A DNA stretch of 64,000 nt from Monoplex corrugatus. Its lineage: Eukaryota; Mollusca; Gastropoda; Littorinimorpha; Ranellidae. Made by a program: the position numbers and the translations under genes. The notes beneath the pieces were generated by a model. That model saw only the letters and a program-made list of their open reading frames with translations, was not told the origin of the DNA and searched no databases. How positions within the stretch are numbered: the first letter of the stretch is position 1; every line of letters starts with the position of its first letter. Shown here in pieces: positions 37,822-49,128 of this stretch. Where the stretch lies: positions 46,185,007 through 46,249,006 of the forward strand of contig JAPXFY010000031.1 of assembly GCA_030674185.1 (NCBI GenBank). The letters run 5' to 3'.

Positions 37822-38270
37822 CAGGGCTTAAAACAGGAGGAGGAAAAAAACACTGAAACTAGGGGGGGGGGGAGGTTCCGGGGGCATGCTCCCCCGGGAA
37901 AATTTTTTAAAAACCAAGTGTAAATCTATATGCCATTTCGCGCTTTCTGGACATAATTTCAAGAGATATTTAGTGCATAAAAATTGCTGTAAACATATAA
38001 TTATTACAGGAAGATATATTTGGGAAAACGGGAGAAGGGGTGAAAAACATAATAATAAAATGAACACTGACCCTTTAACTTGAGTGTTTTACAGGTGTTC
38101 ACCAACTGTAGTCTTTGGATGAGAATCAGGGGCCATAACTTGCGCGCCGTTGCTATGAACGCTTGCAAGCCGATCACGGATGCCTTGCTCCTTTTTTTTT
38201 TTTTTTTTTTTTTTTTTTGACAAACCGAAATCGCGGAATTCCGCCCAGACGCGGAACGTTTTAAGTCCTG
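37822..38270. mobile_element. hAT-like MITE inserted in a GA microsatellite
   Basis: The ends read CAGGGCTTAAAAC (37822-37834) and GTTTTAAGTCCTG (38258-38270), a 13-bp terminal inverted repeat with one mismatch. GA-rich sequence lies on both sides (to 37820 and from 38271), so the element split a microsatellite and its target duplication cannot be read. The interior has a G-run, a CCGGGGGCATG...CCCCCGG hairpin and a 28-base T run at 38191-38218. Confidence 0.75.
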
Positions 38271-38275
38271 AGAGA

Positions 38276-38364
<89 letters not shown>
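38271..38364. repeat. GA microsatellite
   Basis: Essentially uninterrupted (GA)n of about 90 bp on the right side of the MITE. Confidence 0.95.
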
Positions 38365-38368
<4 letters not shown>

Positions 38369-38469
38369 AATATAAATTGATAGACATCAAATGTGAACAC
38401 ACATTGACACAGTTCAAATGGGAACCAAGAGAAAGGGTATGAAAAATAGAAAGAAACACAGTGCGAACA

Positions 38470-40560
38470 TAGACTAAAAGATCAAATACAAACATAGCAA
38501 TACTCAGGTGAGTACAGATAAAGAGTGCAAAAATAGACTGCTAACATATAGACAGAGATCAAATTCAAACATAGCAATACTCACTGTGAGTACAGATAAA
38601 GAGTGCAATAGCAATACTCAGGTGAGTACAGAGATAAAGAGTGCAAAAATAGACTGCTAACATACAGACAGAGATCAAATTCAAACATAGCAATACTCAC
38701 TGTGAGTACAGATAAAGAGTGCAATAGCAATACTCACTGTGAGTATAGAGATAAAGAGTGCAAAAATAGAGTGCTAACATACAGACAGAGATCAAATACA
38801 AACATAGCAATACTCACTGTGAGTACAGAGATAAAGAGTGCAAAAATAGAGTGCTAACATACAGACAGAGATCAAATACAAACATAGCAATACTCACTGT
38901 GAGTACAGAGATAAAGAGTGCAAAAATAGAGTGCTAACATACAGACAGAGATCAAATACAAACATAGCAATACTCACTGTGAGTATAGAGATAAAGAGTG
39001 CAAAAATAGAGTGCTAACATACAGACAGAGATCAAATACAAACATAGCAATACTCACTGTGAGTACAGAGATACAGAGTGCAAAAATAGAGTGCTAACAT
39101 ACAGACAGAGATCAAATACAAACATAGCAATACTCACTGTGAGTACAGAGATACAGAGTGCAAAAATAGAGTGCTAACATACAGACAGAGATCAAATACA
39201 AACATAGCAATACTCACTGTGAGTATAGAGATAAAGAGTGCAAAAATAGAGTGCTAACATACAGACAGAGATCAAATACAAACATAGCAATACTCACTGT
39301 GAGTACAGAGATACAGAGTGCAAAAATAGAGTGCTAACATACAGACAGAGATCAAATACAAACATAGCAATACTCACTGTGAGTATAGAGATAAAGAGTG
39401 CAAAAATAGAGTGCTAACATACAGACAGAGATCAAATACAAACATAGCAATACTCACTGTGAGTATAGAGATAAAGAGTGCAAAAATAGAGTGCTAACAT
39501 ACAGACAGAGATCAAATACAAACATAGCAATACTCACTGTGAGTATAGAGATAAAGAGTGCAAAAATAGAGTGCTAACATACAGACAGAGATCAAATACA
39601 AACATAGCAATACTCACTGTGAGTATAGAGATAAAGAGTGCAAAAATAGAGTGCTAACATACAGACAGAGATCAAATACAAACATAGCAATACTCACTGT
39701 GAGTATAGAGATAAAGAGTGCAAAAATAGAGTGCTAACATACAGACAGAGATCAAATACAAACATAGCAATACTCACTGTGAGTACAGAGATACAGAGTG
39801 CAAAAATAGAGTGCTAACATACAGACAGAGATCAAATACAAACATAGCAATACTCACTGTGAGTATAGAGATAAAGAGTGCAAAAATAGAGTGCTAACAT
39901 ACAGACAGAGATCAAATACAAACATAGCAATACTCACTGTGAGTATAGAGATAAAGAGTGCAAAAATAGAGTGCTAACATACAGACAGAGATCAAATACA
40001 AACATAGCAATACTCACTGTGAGTATAGAGATAAAGAGTGCAAAAATAGAGTGCTAACATACAGACAGAGATCAAATACAAACATAGCAATACTCACTGT
40101 GAGTATAGAGATAAAGAGTGCAAAAATAGAGTGCTAACATACAGACAGAGATCAAATACAAACATAGCAATACTCACTGTGAGTACAGAGATACAGAGTG
40201 CAAAAATAGAGTGCTAACATACAGACAGAGATCAAATACAAACATAGCAATACTCACTGTGAGTACAGAGATACAGAGTGCAAAAATAGAGTGCTAACAT
40301 ACAGACAGAGATCAAATACAAACATAGCAATACTCACTGTGAGTATAGAGATAAAGAGTGCAAAAATAGAGTGCTAACATACAGACAGAGATCAAATACA
40401 AACATAGCAATACTCACTGTGAGTACAGAGATACAGAGTGCAAAAATAGAGTGCTAACATACAGAGATCAAATACAAACATAGCAATACTCACTGTGAGT
40501 ACAGAGATACAGAGTGCAAAAATAGAGTGCTAACATACAGACAGAGATCAAATACAACCA
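38470..40560. repeat. 80-bp minisatellite
   Basis: About 25 copies of an exact 80-bp period built from AACATAGCAATACTCACTGT, GAGTATAGAGATAAAGAGTG, CAAAAATAGAGTGCTAACAT and ACAGACAGAGATCAAATACA. From about 38980 on, two linked forms alternate: TATAGAGATAAAG and TACAGAGATACAG. The units before 38800 are shorter and mixed. Confidence 0.97.
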
Positions 40561-40594
40561 TAGTGATACTGACTGTCAACATGGAGTGGTAAGA

Positions 40595-40745
40595 GTGCAA
40601 ACGAGAGAGAGAGAGAGAGAAAGAGAAAGAGAGAGAAAGAATGAGAAAGAGAGAGAGAGAAAGAGAGAAAAAGAGAAAGGGAGAGAGAGAAAGAGAGAAA
40701 GAGAGAGAGAAAGAGAGAGATAGAGAGAAAGAGAGAGACAGAGAA

Positions 40746-40776
<31 letters not shown>

Positions 40777-40804
40777 GAGAAAGAGAGAGACAGAGAGAAA
40801 GAGA

Positions 40805-40841
<37 letters not shown>

Positions 40842-40842
40842 C
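40595..40842. repeat. GAGA/GAAA microsatellite
   Basis: Mixed (GA)n and (GAAAGA)n for 245 bp. Confidence 0.95.
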
Positions 40843-40989
40843 AAATTTTATTTAAGGTATGAAATGAGCAAAGTGTATGCTTTTTGACATTGAGCTTTGC
40901 CCAAAGGTCAAACACTACATATTAACTATATGTCAGGTAACGTGGATATAAACATTTTTTATGAAAGAAATCGGAAAACAACTTCTTCC

Positions 40990-41145
40990 ACCTTAGTGTG
41001 ACTGCCCGCGTTCAAACAAACAGGAACCAGAAAAAAATACATACACAAAAAAGAATAAGAACGCGTATTTAATATGACCAGACAAGACAGGTGCCTGTTT
41101 TGTCTGGTCGTACTGAATACGCGTTCTTATTTTTTGTTTTTTTCG
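40990..41145 (-). mobile_element. Penelope-like tail R3, inverted hairpin copy
   Basis: GTGTGACTGCCCGCGTTCAA is the reverse complement of the R3 end at 43.3 kb. 41053-41136 is a hairpin: AATAAGAACGCGTATTTAAT pairs with its partner ending ACGCGTTCTTATT, with ACCAGACAAGACAGG inside. The element end is thus present as a head-to-head inverted pair. It lacks the hammerhead-like core. Confidence 0.6.
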
Positions 41146-41149
41146 TTTT

Positions 41150-41395
41150 TTTTCTTCTCGTTCTTGACTTGTTCACGTCATCAACAAATGAAAGAAATGG
41201 AAAAGAGTATGTTATATATTTGTAAAAGCATTTACATTTAGAAATACTGTTACTGTGTACTTACTGCTTGATTTTGTTATGTGATTCCTTCTAATGGTCT
41301 GTGGCCTGTATGGCTAAGCCATGTGAACTTTGAAGTGTCAGTACTGTACTGTTCCAAATAAGCTATAGACATTTTGAACACGTTTTATACATGTT
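41150..41395. other. Unassigned spacer
   Basis: AT-rich sequence with no repeat or gene recognised. Confidence 0.4.
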
Positions 41396-41399
41396 TTGC

Positions 41400-42720
41400 T
41401 ATGTTACTGCCTTGCTCCTTTAATATCTGTCATAACATTCTCTCCGGTTTTCTGCCTTGCTGGTCCATTCACGGTTATGTTTTCCGTAAAGCCTTTGGTG
41501 TTTTTCTGTTAGGATTGATAAGAGGGTACGTACATTAACTACATTTTTATATCTAAGGAAATGTAAACTTAAGATAAGTCTTAGGTACTCTGTGAACTTA
41601 AGATAGTGTTAGGTACTCTGTGAACTTAAGATAGTGTTAGGTACTCTGTGAACTTAAGATAGTGTTAGGTACACGAACTTAAGATAGTGTTAGGTACTCT
41701 GTGAACTTAAGATAGTGTTAGGTACTCTGTGAACTTAAAATAGTGTTAGGTACACGAACTGAAGATAGTGTTAGGTACTCTGTGAACTTAAGATAGTGTT
41801 AGGTACTCTGTGAACTTAAGATAGTCTTAGGTACTCCGTGAACTTAAGATAGTGTTAGGTACTCCGTGAACTTAAGATAGTGTTAGGTACTCTGTGAACT
41901 TAAGATAGTGTTAGGTACATGAACTTAGATAAGTCTAGGTACTCTGTGAACTTAAGATAGTGTTAGGTACATGAACTTAATATAAGTCTAGGTACTCTGT
42001 GAACTTAAGATAGTGTTAGGTACATGAACTTAAGATAAGTCTAGGTACTCTGTGAACTTAAGATAGTGTTAGGTACATGAACTTAAGATAAGTCTAGGTA
42101 CTCTGTGAACTTAAGATAGTGTTAGGTACATGAACTTAAGATAAGTCTAGGTACTCTGTGAACTTAAGATAGTGTTAGGTACATGAACTTAAGATAAGTC
42201 TAGGTACTCTGTGAACTTAAGATAGTGTTAGGTACATGAACTTAAGATAAGTCTAGGTACTCTGTGAACTTAAGATAGTGTTAGGTACTCTGTGAACTTA
42301 AGATAGTGTTAGGTACTCTGTGAACTTAAGATAGTCTTAGGTACTCTGTGTACTTAAGATAGTCTTAGGTACTCTGTGAACTTAAGATAGTGTTAGTGTA
42401 CATGAACTTAGATTAAGTCTAGGTACTCTGTGAACTTAAGATAGTTAGTACTCTGTGTACTTAAGATAGTGTTAGGTACTCTGTGAACTGAAGATAGTGT
42501 TAGGTACTCTGTGAACTTAAGATAGTGTTAGGTACTCTGTGAACTTAAGATAGTGTTAGGTACTCTGTGAACTGAAGATAGTGTTAGGTACTTGTGAACT
42601 TAAGATAGTGTTAGGTACTCTGTGTACTTAAGATAGTGTTAGGTACACCAGGCCAGTTTTTATGCACATTTTGTGTACTTGGTTATGCTTATGCATTTTG
42701 TGCTCACGTTTTTGTTTTAA
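41400..42720 (+). repeat. R1 copy 5 carrying an internal 28-bp minisatellite
   Basis: R1 blocks at 41400-41565 (TTTTCTGCCTTGCTGGTCCA, CCGTAAAGCC, GATTGATAAGAGGG, TCTAAGGAAATGT) pass directly into about 38 units of GAACTTAAGATAGTGTTAGG plus TACTCTGT (to 42645). The array ends with CAGGCCAGTTTTTATGCACA, again R1. The array replaces the middle of the element. Between about 41910 and 42270 two unit types alternate as a 53-bp higher-order repeat. Confidence 0.85.
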
Positions 42721-42724
42721 TTGC

Positions 42725-43185
42725 CCAGTGATAAAATTTGATATAATGCACTTTAGGATTTATAATTGGTATATCTGTTAAGTACATTTTTGGCCCCAGG
42801 GAAATGATTGATTGATTGATTGATTGAGTTGAGGTTTTACGTCGACACCCACCTCAGGTGATATGGCCGACGGGGATAACCATCCCAGGGAAGTGGGGGA
42901 AGGGGGACCTATCTAATCCTATACTGACACCACCAGAACAACAATGATGTTAAGATGGGACAGCGAGATGGCCAATTTTAATATAGCGCACCCCGGGATT
43001 CGAACCCACAACCATTAGCATGTGAATTCGACGCTCAAACCAACTGAGCTACTGGGGCCGCTTGCCCAGGGAAATGAGATATGCAGAAGCAATTTGAGGT
43101 AATTTAGTCCCGTTTTTTACAGATATTTTAGAGTCCTTAGTTACGTATAAATTTGTATTCAGGTATGTTTTTTAAATCCCCTGGT
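42725..43185 (+). repeat. R1 copy 6, split by a SINE
   Basis: TTATAATTGGTATATC, CATTTTTGGCCCCAGGGAAA on the left continue on the right as GCAGAAGCAATTTGAGGTAA, CCCGTTTTTTACAG and TTTGTATTCAGGTATG. The SINE at 42808-43064 interrupts the element. Confidence 0.8.
42808..43064 (-). mobile_element. tRNA-derived SINE, family S2, with target duplication
   Basis: The minus-strand head at about 43062-42990 reads CCCCAGTAGCTCAGTTGG (A box) and GTGGGTTCGAATCCCGGG (B box), as in a tRNA gene. The body is GC-rich and the 3' end is a (TCAA)n tail at 42808-42827. CCCAGGGAAATGA occurs at 42795-42807 and 43065-43077, a perfect 13-bp target-site duplication. The clean duplication and tail suggest a fairly recent insertion. 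Confidence 0.92.
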
Positions 43186-43189
43186 TTCA

Positions 43190-43385
43190 GTCTTCTTCTT
43201 CTAGTTTTTGTATCTGGTGTTTGTTTGTTTGTAATCTTACGCTTGACAAAGGCCAGTTGGCCGAAATTTTGCGCCTGTCTTGTCTTGTTGTATTAAATAC
43301 GCGATCTTATTCTTCTTTCGCGCTTTTTCTGGTTCCCGTTTGCTTGAACGCGGGCAGTCACACTTCTTTTGGATTTCTTTTATTG
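43190..43385 (+). mobile_element. Penelope-like tail R3, copy 2
   Basis: It has the same order of blocks as at 24.6 kb: TTTGTTTGTTTGTAATCTTA, the TTGACAA / GGCCAGTTGGCC / GAAA core at 43243-43266, TATTAAATACGCG, then CTTGAACGCGGGCAGTCACA. No microsatellite interrupts this copy, so it is the best reference for the family. Confidence 0.6.
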
Positions 43386-43389
43386 TGTG

Positions 43390-43720
43390 TGAAAGTGTTG
43401 CCTACTGTATATTTTCCCCTTTCCGTCAGTCCATCAGCCCCCAAACACTAACCTGACTTACAGGATCACTAACGTAAATGTCTGATGTCCTGTGTGCGTA
43501 TGCACGCTAAGGACGTTGAGGGAGTTGAGGCACTAGCAGTCGTACACACCTTGTGCTGGTAGGTTAGGGAACACACCTTCTGCCGGACAGTGGGTACACT
43601 GTTCACATATGGAACTTTTCATGCCATTATTAACTGATGAAGAATTAATCTGTTGTAGTTTTACCTTTTGTGCTACCATTTATCTACCACCATCATTATC
43701 ACCATCATCATCATCCATCC
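43390..43720. other. Unassigned spacer
   Basis: No gene or repeat was recognised, apart from a short ATC-rich tract leading into the CA block. Confidence 0.35.
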
Positions 43721-43721
43721 T

Positions 43722-43734
43722 CATCACACACACA

Positions 43735-43771
<37 letters not shown>

Positions 43772-43795
43772 CACACACTCACACACACACAACAC

Positions 43796-43842
<47 letters not shown>

Positions 43843-43847
43843 TCACA

Positions 43848-43879
<32 letters not shown>

Positions 43880-43890
43880 ACACACACACA

Positions 43891-43921
<31 letters not shown>

Positions 43922-43925
43922 CGAG
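43722..43925. repeat. CA microsatellite
   Basis: (CA)n for about 200 bp with a few CTCA and CAA breaks. Confidence 0.95.
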
Positions 43926-44089
43926 ACAAACAATTTACAGCAGACTGGCTTAAGACCTTATTTCGTGATGTTCCTCCATTGAACATTTTTGCTCTCTTCT
44001 GTTTCTTTCATTTGATATTATTTCAGAGTAGAAAAGATAAGTTTTTAATTGGATTTGTTTTTGCTGGATCAGACTACCAACGCCCGCGT

Positions 44090-44500
44090 GGGGACGCCAG
44101 GGGCTCTTTCAGTAAAATAGTATCCCCACCTTCTGGAAATTCTGTGCTAGAAATTTCCTCTTTTCTGTCACTCTGTTTGTTTCTCCCTTACTTCTTTGTC
44201 TGTTTCCATCATTTTCTGCCTTGCTGTCCATTTAGCTGTATTGTTCTACAAAGCCTTACATACTTTGCATAAATAATTGGCTACATATTTTAGATGAAGT
44301 TTTAGCTAAGGAAATTTGTTTGCAAAAGCAATTCTGGTTAACTTTAGGCTAGTTTTTATGTATGTTCTAGTGTCCTTAGCTACGTTCACATTTGTATTCT
44401 GGGTTATTATTTTAAATCCTGTAAAATGATTGATCGGGCAGAATGGTCAATGCCAGGAGCATATCCTCAAATGCATTGGTATGTGTACTCAGTTGTCTTT
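44090..44500 (+). repeat. Dispersed repeat R1, copy 7
   Basis: This is a nearly complete R1: GGGGCTCTTTCAGTAAAATA, CCCCACCTTCTGGAAATTCT, TTTTCTGTCACTCTG, CATTTTCTGCCTTGCTGTCC, AATAATTGGCTACA, GCAAAAGCAATTCTGG and CAGAATGGTCAATGCCAGG. A LINE fragment follows at 44505. Confidence 0.82.
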
Positions 44501-44504
44501 TCCG

Positions 44505-44895
44505 TGTCATCACATCATGTGTCCTGCCGCATGACTTTGGTGATCATGGCCCTCCATACGATTCTATCCCTTGTCGCTGCAAGAACTCCCACCCTCTCTG
44601 TCCTCAGTCACCCTGCAAGTCTGTTCAATATTTTCTCTACCTGGTGCTCTCTTTCCCTCCAGCTTTCCTCTTGTGACCAAGTGCTCTAATTTCTTTGTCC
44701 TCATAAAATGGCCTATAAATGTTGCTCGTCTTTTCCTAATCTTCTTTATTAATGATTATCTTGCGTCTGCTTCCTTTCAAGATTGTCTGGTTTGTTTTCT
44801 TTGCTGCCCATGGAACTCTCAACATTCTTTTAGAAACCACATTCCAGCTGCCTCAGTTTTCTTCTGACCTTGTGTGTCGACGTGTCTCCAGGCTA
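44505..44895 (-). mobile_element. LINE 3' coding fragment inserted in R1
   Basis: The reverse complement matches the fragments at 22.0-22.4 and 24.9-25.2 kb: AGAGTTCCATGGGCAGCAAA, then an AGGAAAAGACGAGCAACATT-type stretch, TTATGAGGACAAAGAA and GGAAAGAGAGCACCAGGTAG. It sits between imperfect direct repeats of about 25 bp (TATGTGTACTCAGTTGTC at about 44480 and TATGTGTACTTAATTTTC at about 44896), which look like a diverged target duplication within R1. Confidence 0.75.
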
Positions 44896-44999
44896 TGTGT
44901 ACTTAATTTTCTTTTCCGAGGTTTTTTGATTTGTTCTTTTTTTTAACGAGGTGAGTTTTGAGATGGTCAGCAAGACTTAAACAAGTTGGTTTTTTTAGT

Positions 45000-45170
45000 G
45001 GGGGGGGGGGGGTGGTTAGCAAGGGAAATTGATTCCCATGTTTCTGACATTCTAGGTGGGTGCATACCCACTGTACCACGCAGCCTGTTAGTTTAAAGTA
45101 GCTGGAATATTTCAGCTAAGTCTGGCACAGTCCCACCCACAGCCTGACAAATATTACTCCCTTACTGATT
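45000..45170 (-). mobile_element. tRNA-like SINE candidate
   Basis: The minus strand reads GGCTGCGTGGTACAGTGGGT near 45085, fitting a pol III A box (TGGTACAGTGG), followed by a weak B-box-like GGGAATCAATTTCCC. A G-run lies at 45000-45012. No tail or target duplication was identified. Confidence 0.45.
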
Positions 45171-46100
45171 TTGCATTCTTTTGTTGGAGATCAAAGACAG
45201 TGACATCATAGTCCTGATTCTGTTTTGTGCTCTGTCCCGGTGATACCTACCTGTTCGCTTTTTGTTAAAACTTGTAGTTATTTTGAAAGTGATCCAGCGT
45301 TTAAGGTTGGCCAGGCGACATAAGCAGTATGAAATGAAATTTAAGTGCCACGCATGTACAAACATCCAAAAACTGGTTGCATTCCTTAAACAGTATCCAA
45401 ATATCACCCATTTACAAGCAGCCAAAAATACTTGTTGATAACACTTGTTTCATTTTCCTAATTTGGTTGAACGGATTAATTTTTTTTTTACTGATGATCT
45501 CAACAGCCAGAGAATAATTGTTGACACACTAAAGAATACGACACCATCATAACCAATGACTTCCCCACATACTTTCACTTCCCGTGTACAGAATTACTTT
45601 TCGGAACAGACTTAGAATTCAGACATGTCAGGACAATGATCCTAGGTTTGAGCATTTTCCCTTTGTTTTATGTTTTAAGGATACTTATACAATAAAAAAA
45701 AAAAAGCACGATGACCTATTTTGTACACAACGTGGACAGACATGTAATATACACACACGCCACAGATTAGTCTGACTTCATAGCCTCACCTCAGAGTGTT
45801 GGTATATTTAACTATACATGTTGTCAACATATTCATTACGCAGGAATAAAAGGTGATGTCTGTCAACCCGTATAAATGACGAACACGACCGTATTTAAAA
45901 AAAACGGATCGAAACTTTAGTGTTGGAAATGCACCGTAAAACTACAACCCAGTCGATCGTTGAGGGAAAGAAAAAAAAATCCGTTGAGTGGAAAAGACAT
46001 AAAAAGTGATAATGGTGTAAATCACATCGTTATAGTGAATTAAAGAAATAAAATGAGCAAAAAAGTCACAACACCAAGAATTGCATCACAGCGAAACCAA
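45170..46100. other. 3' flank of the cysteine-rich gene
   Basis: This region should include the 3' UTR of the minus-strand gene ending at 46106. I found no convincing polyadenylation signal on the minus strand. An 87-codon minus-strand frame at 45425-45162 looks random. No repeat family was recognised. Confidence 0.4.
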
Positions 46101-46105
46101 CGTCA

Positions 46106-47477
46106 TCAGTGACGCAAGAAGGCCAGCAGCGCTGTGGCCCACAGCACCATGCTGACAGTCAGCGGCAACAGTAACAGTGTGGGGGGCCCGTGCAGCCCCT
46201 CACCCCCACGACTGGACGCATCTATCTTGCCCATCAGACAGCGCTTGTAGTAGAAGCCTTCCGCTTCCAGACAGCGCAGGTCATGGTGACAGCAGTCTTC
46301 GTGCTGACTGCACGTGCCCCAGTACTTGGAGCAGCACGTGTTGACCGGGCCGCACGTCAAACGCTCCTCACACTGGTAGTTGTACAGGCACGCTCTGTGC
46401 AGCGAGGAACGCGTGCAGCGGTGGTTGGTGCCCGGGTGAGCCTGTACGCAGTTGCCCGAACAGCACTCCTGGTCCGACTCGCAGCCTTCGTTGCTGAACT
46501 TGCAGTTGAACACTGGGGACAGAAAAGGAAGTTATGTTAATGATAATAACGATGATGGTAATATTGGTAATAACATTAATAATCATAATAATAATAAATC
46601 AAGCATCAGTTATATCTACCAAGCATTCGTAGTCATGTCATTTAAAAGATTTTTTTTTTTTGGCAAGAAATCTTTTCGCACGTGAAATATGTATCAAATA
46701 TGCTTGATATATGAAATTGTTTCATATAAAGATACATCTAAATTCGTATACGAGATCTCGTATACGAGATCCCATTCAAAAGTCATGTCAGTCACTCACT
46801 GAAAAAAAATATTAAAATTATTTTTATTAATAAAAGGATCACCATATTTAGGGAGATTGTGCTCAATAATCATGCAGGTATGGAGTTCCATCTAAGATCG
46901 AGACTGCTTGACAGGGCTGTACTCTTCTACGCTAACTACGATAACGTATCCTAGCGTCAACCAGGCCCATCCTAGCGTCAACCAGCCCATCCTAGCGTCA
47001 ACCAGGCCCATCCTTGCGTCAACCAGGCCCATCCTTGCGTCAACCAAGCCCATCCTTGCGTCAACCAGGCCCATCCTTGCGTCAACCAAGCCCAAGAAAT
47101 AAAATCACCTGTTTGTTTTAGTGAATGACTCGAGTCTGTGGTCATCGATACTACAGCTTATTTTGATGAATTTAACACCAGAGGTTCTTTTATCATCTTT
47201 GGGCTTTACTACGTAGTACAAAGGACATAACTCTTGAGAGTCACGTAGGAATTATCTCCCATGTTGTGGAACTTCTCAAATCTAACATAGTTTGCGCTAC
47301 CCATTCAACTAGCATAGAAGCAGATACAAAGCACAAAAACCATAAGCTCAGAACACTCCTCTTTGTTTTTGTGCTTCACAGGGCTTTGTCATAGCTGGTG
47401 ACTGAGTAACGCCTTGTTGTTCCGGCATGCCTGATCAGCACAGTGGATTTTTAACGTGTGGAAGGAGTGTGCAGTTT

Positions 47478-47543
<66 letters not shown>

Positions 47544-49055
47544 GTCTACTAACGCTTGTAGATCCACTAGTGCAGTGACAGTCACGTGCACAATGGCTTC
47601 AACTGGTGCAGCTTTGTTGTTCAGAACCTGTGGCTAAGGAACCTTTCCGGCAGGCACGAGGATTCTCTGAACAACCACAACGTTCAGAACCACTGAACAG
47701 CAAAGGTGTACCTGCTGAGGTCGTTGTACACTTGGGGAGTCCCTGCACCTGTGGACCTACAAGCTTTGCTGGCAAGAAGGGCAGAGAAGACTGCATGTCC
47801 ACTCCACATCTAAGCCATTCCCTATGCTGGACAGGTGTGCATGCAAGCCAGAACAACAAGGCATTATTCAATCAGCAGTGAAGTCCTGTAGTGATGAAGA
47901 GAATAGTGATGGGGGTGGACAGAGAACGACAGAAGTCTCTAGCTATGACTCTGCACACAGATGGCTGTTGGGTGATAGTCGTCCACCACAGTTCAGACCA
48001 AGGAAGATGAGGTTGTCCTCATAGGAGCAGCCCTTCAGGGACAGTACTGACTCCCCAAACTGGGAGGGGGGGGGGGACTAAAAGAAAACTTAAGCAACAA
48101 GCTGCCTCATACTATCTGGCACCCATAGCCACGTCTGCTTGGTCATCAGATTCTGCACAAGAAAAAGTGACCACTGGAAACGAAAGCACATGAACACCTC
48201 AGATCTTTGGTGCATGGGATCCCCAAACTGTACAGGACACAGCCTTGATCACCAGGAGGTTAGATCGTTTAACATCAACATAACTACCCTGGGTGACACC
48301 AGGAAAACGGGGAGAACCCAACCTGGAGGCAGCCAGCCTTCTATTGCATTGTACAGCCCAAAGATGACCACAGAACTCTCTGGTGTCCGATTCCACATAC
48401 AAGTGTATTTGCTGTGGCTGCGCTAGGAAATCATCCACAGCAGTGGCCTTGTTGGCTTGATGCACATGGCAGTTCCCACACCAGGTCTTCTCCTGCCATC
48501 TTTGGGACTTTCCCTTGCAGTTAGGTGGTGCAGCCTTCTCCATCTTTCTCAAACTGGGTTTTGCTGGCAAATCTGGTCTCACTCCTGGCAGCTATGTTTT
48601 TGTAGGGATGCAACAATCATGGTGGTGATGAAGACAGTTAGCCATTCTGGTCTATCACTGATGTCCAGAGCGGTTCAGACATTCCATGCACCAAAGGTCA
48701 GATGTTTTTTGGCTTTTATTTTATTGTTTCTTTCTTTTTTTCCCACTTTTTCAGATGCAGATTTTGGATGACCAGGCAGTACAAGTTAGGCTTTTACCCC
48801 CCCCCCCCCTCAATGCCTATTTGGAGAGAAGTGCTGTCCTAGGAAAGGGTTACTACTCACTTGCTGTGGGAGGCTGGAACACTTCAACTGCCTCATGTCT
48901 ACGGTGGACAATCATCACCTGTCTGTCCACCATCACTGCTTCCCCACCAACACCAGCTATTAAAGTTTATGATTTACTTACTTCTATGTGAAATTTTGTG
49001 TTTTCTTGCATGCATGAGTGAATGAGTGAGTGAGTGAGTGAGTGAGTGAGTGTGT

Positions 49056-49128
<73 letters not shown>

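Noticed and set aside
42990..43062. Functional tRNA gene
   Set aside because: A and B boxes are present, but the tRNA-like part is joined to a SINE body and tail with a target duplication, and the acceptor stem is not formed.
45162..45425. 87-codon minus-strand frame
   Set aside because: No domain, no splice partners, and the sequence resembles nothing I know; length is within chance.
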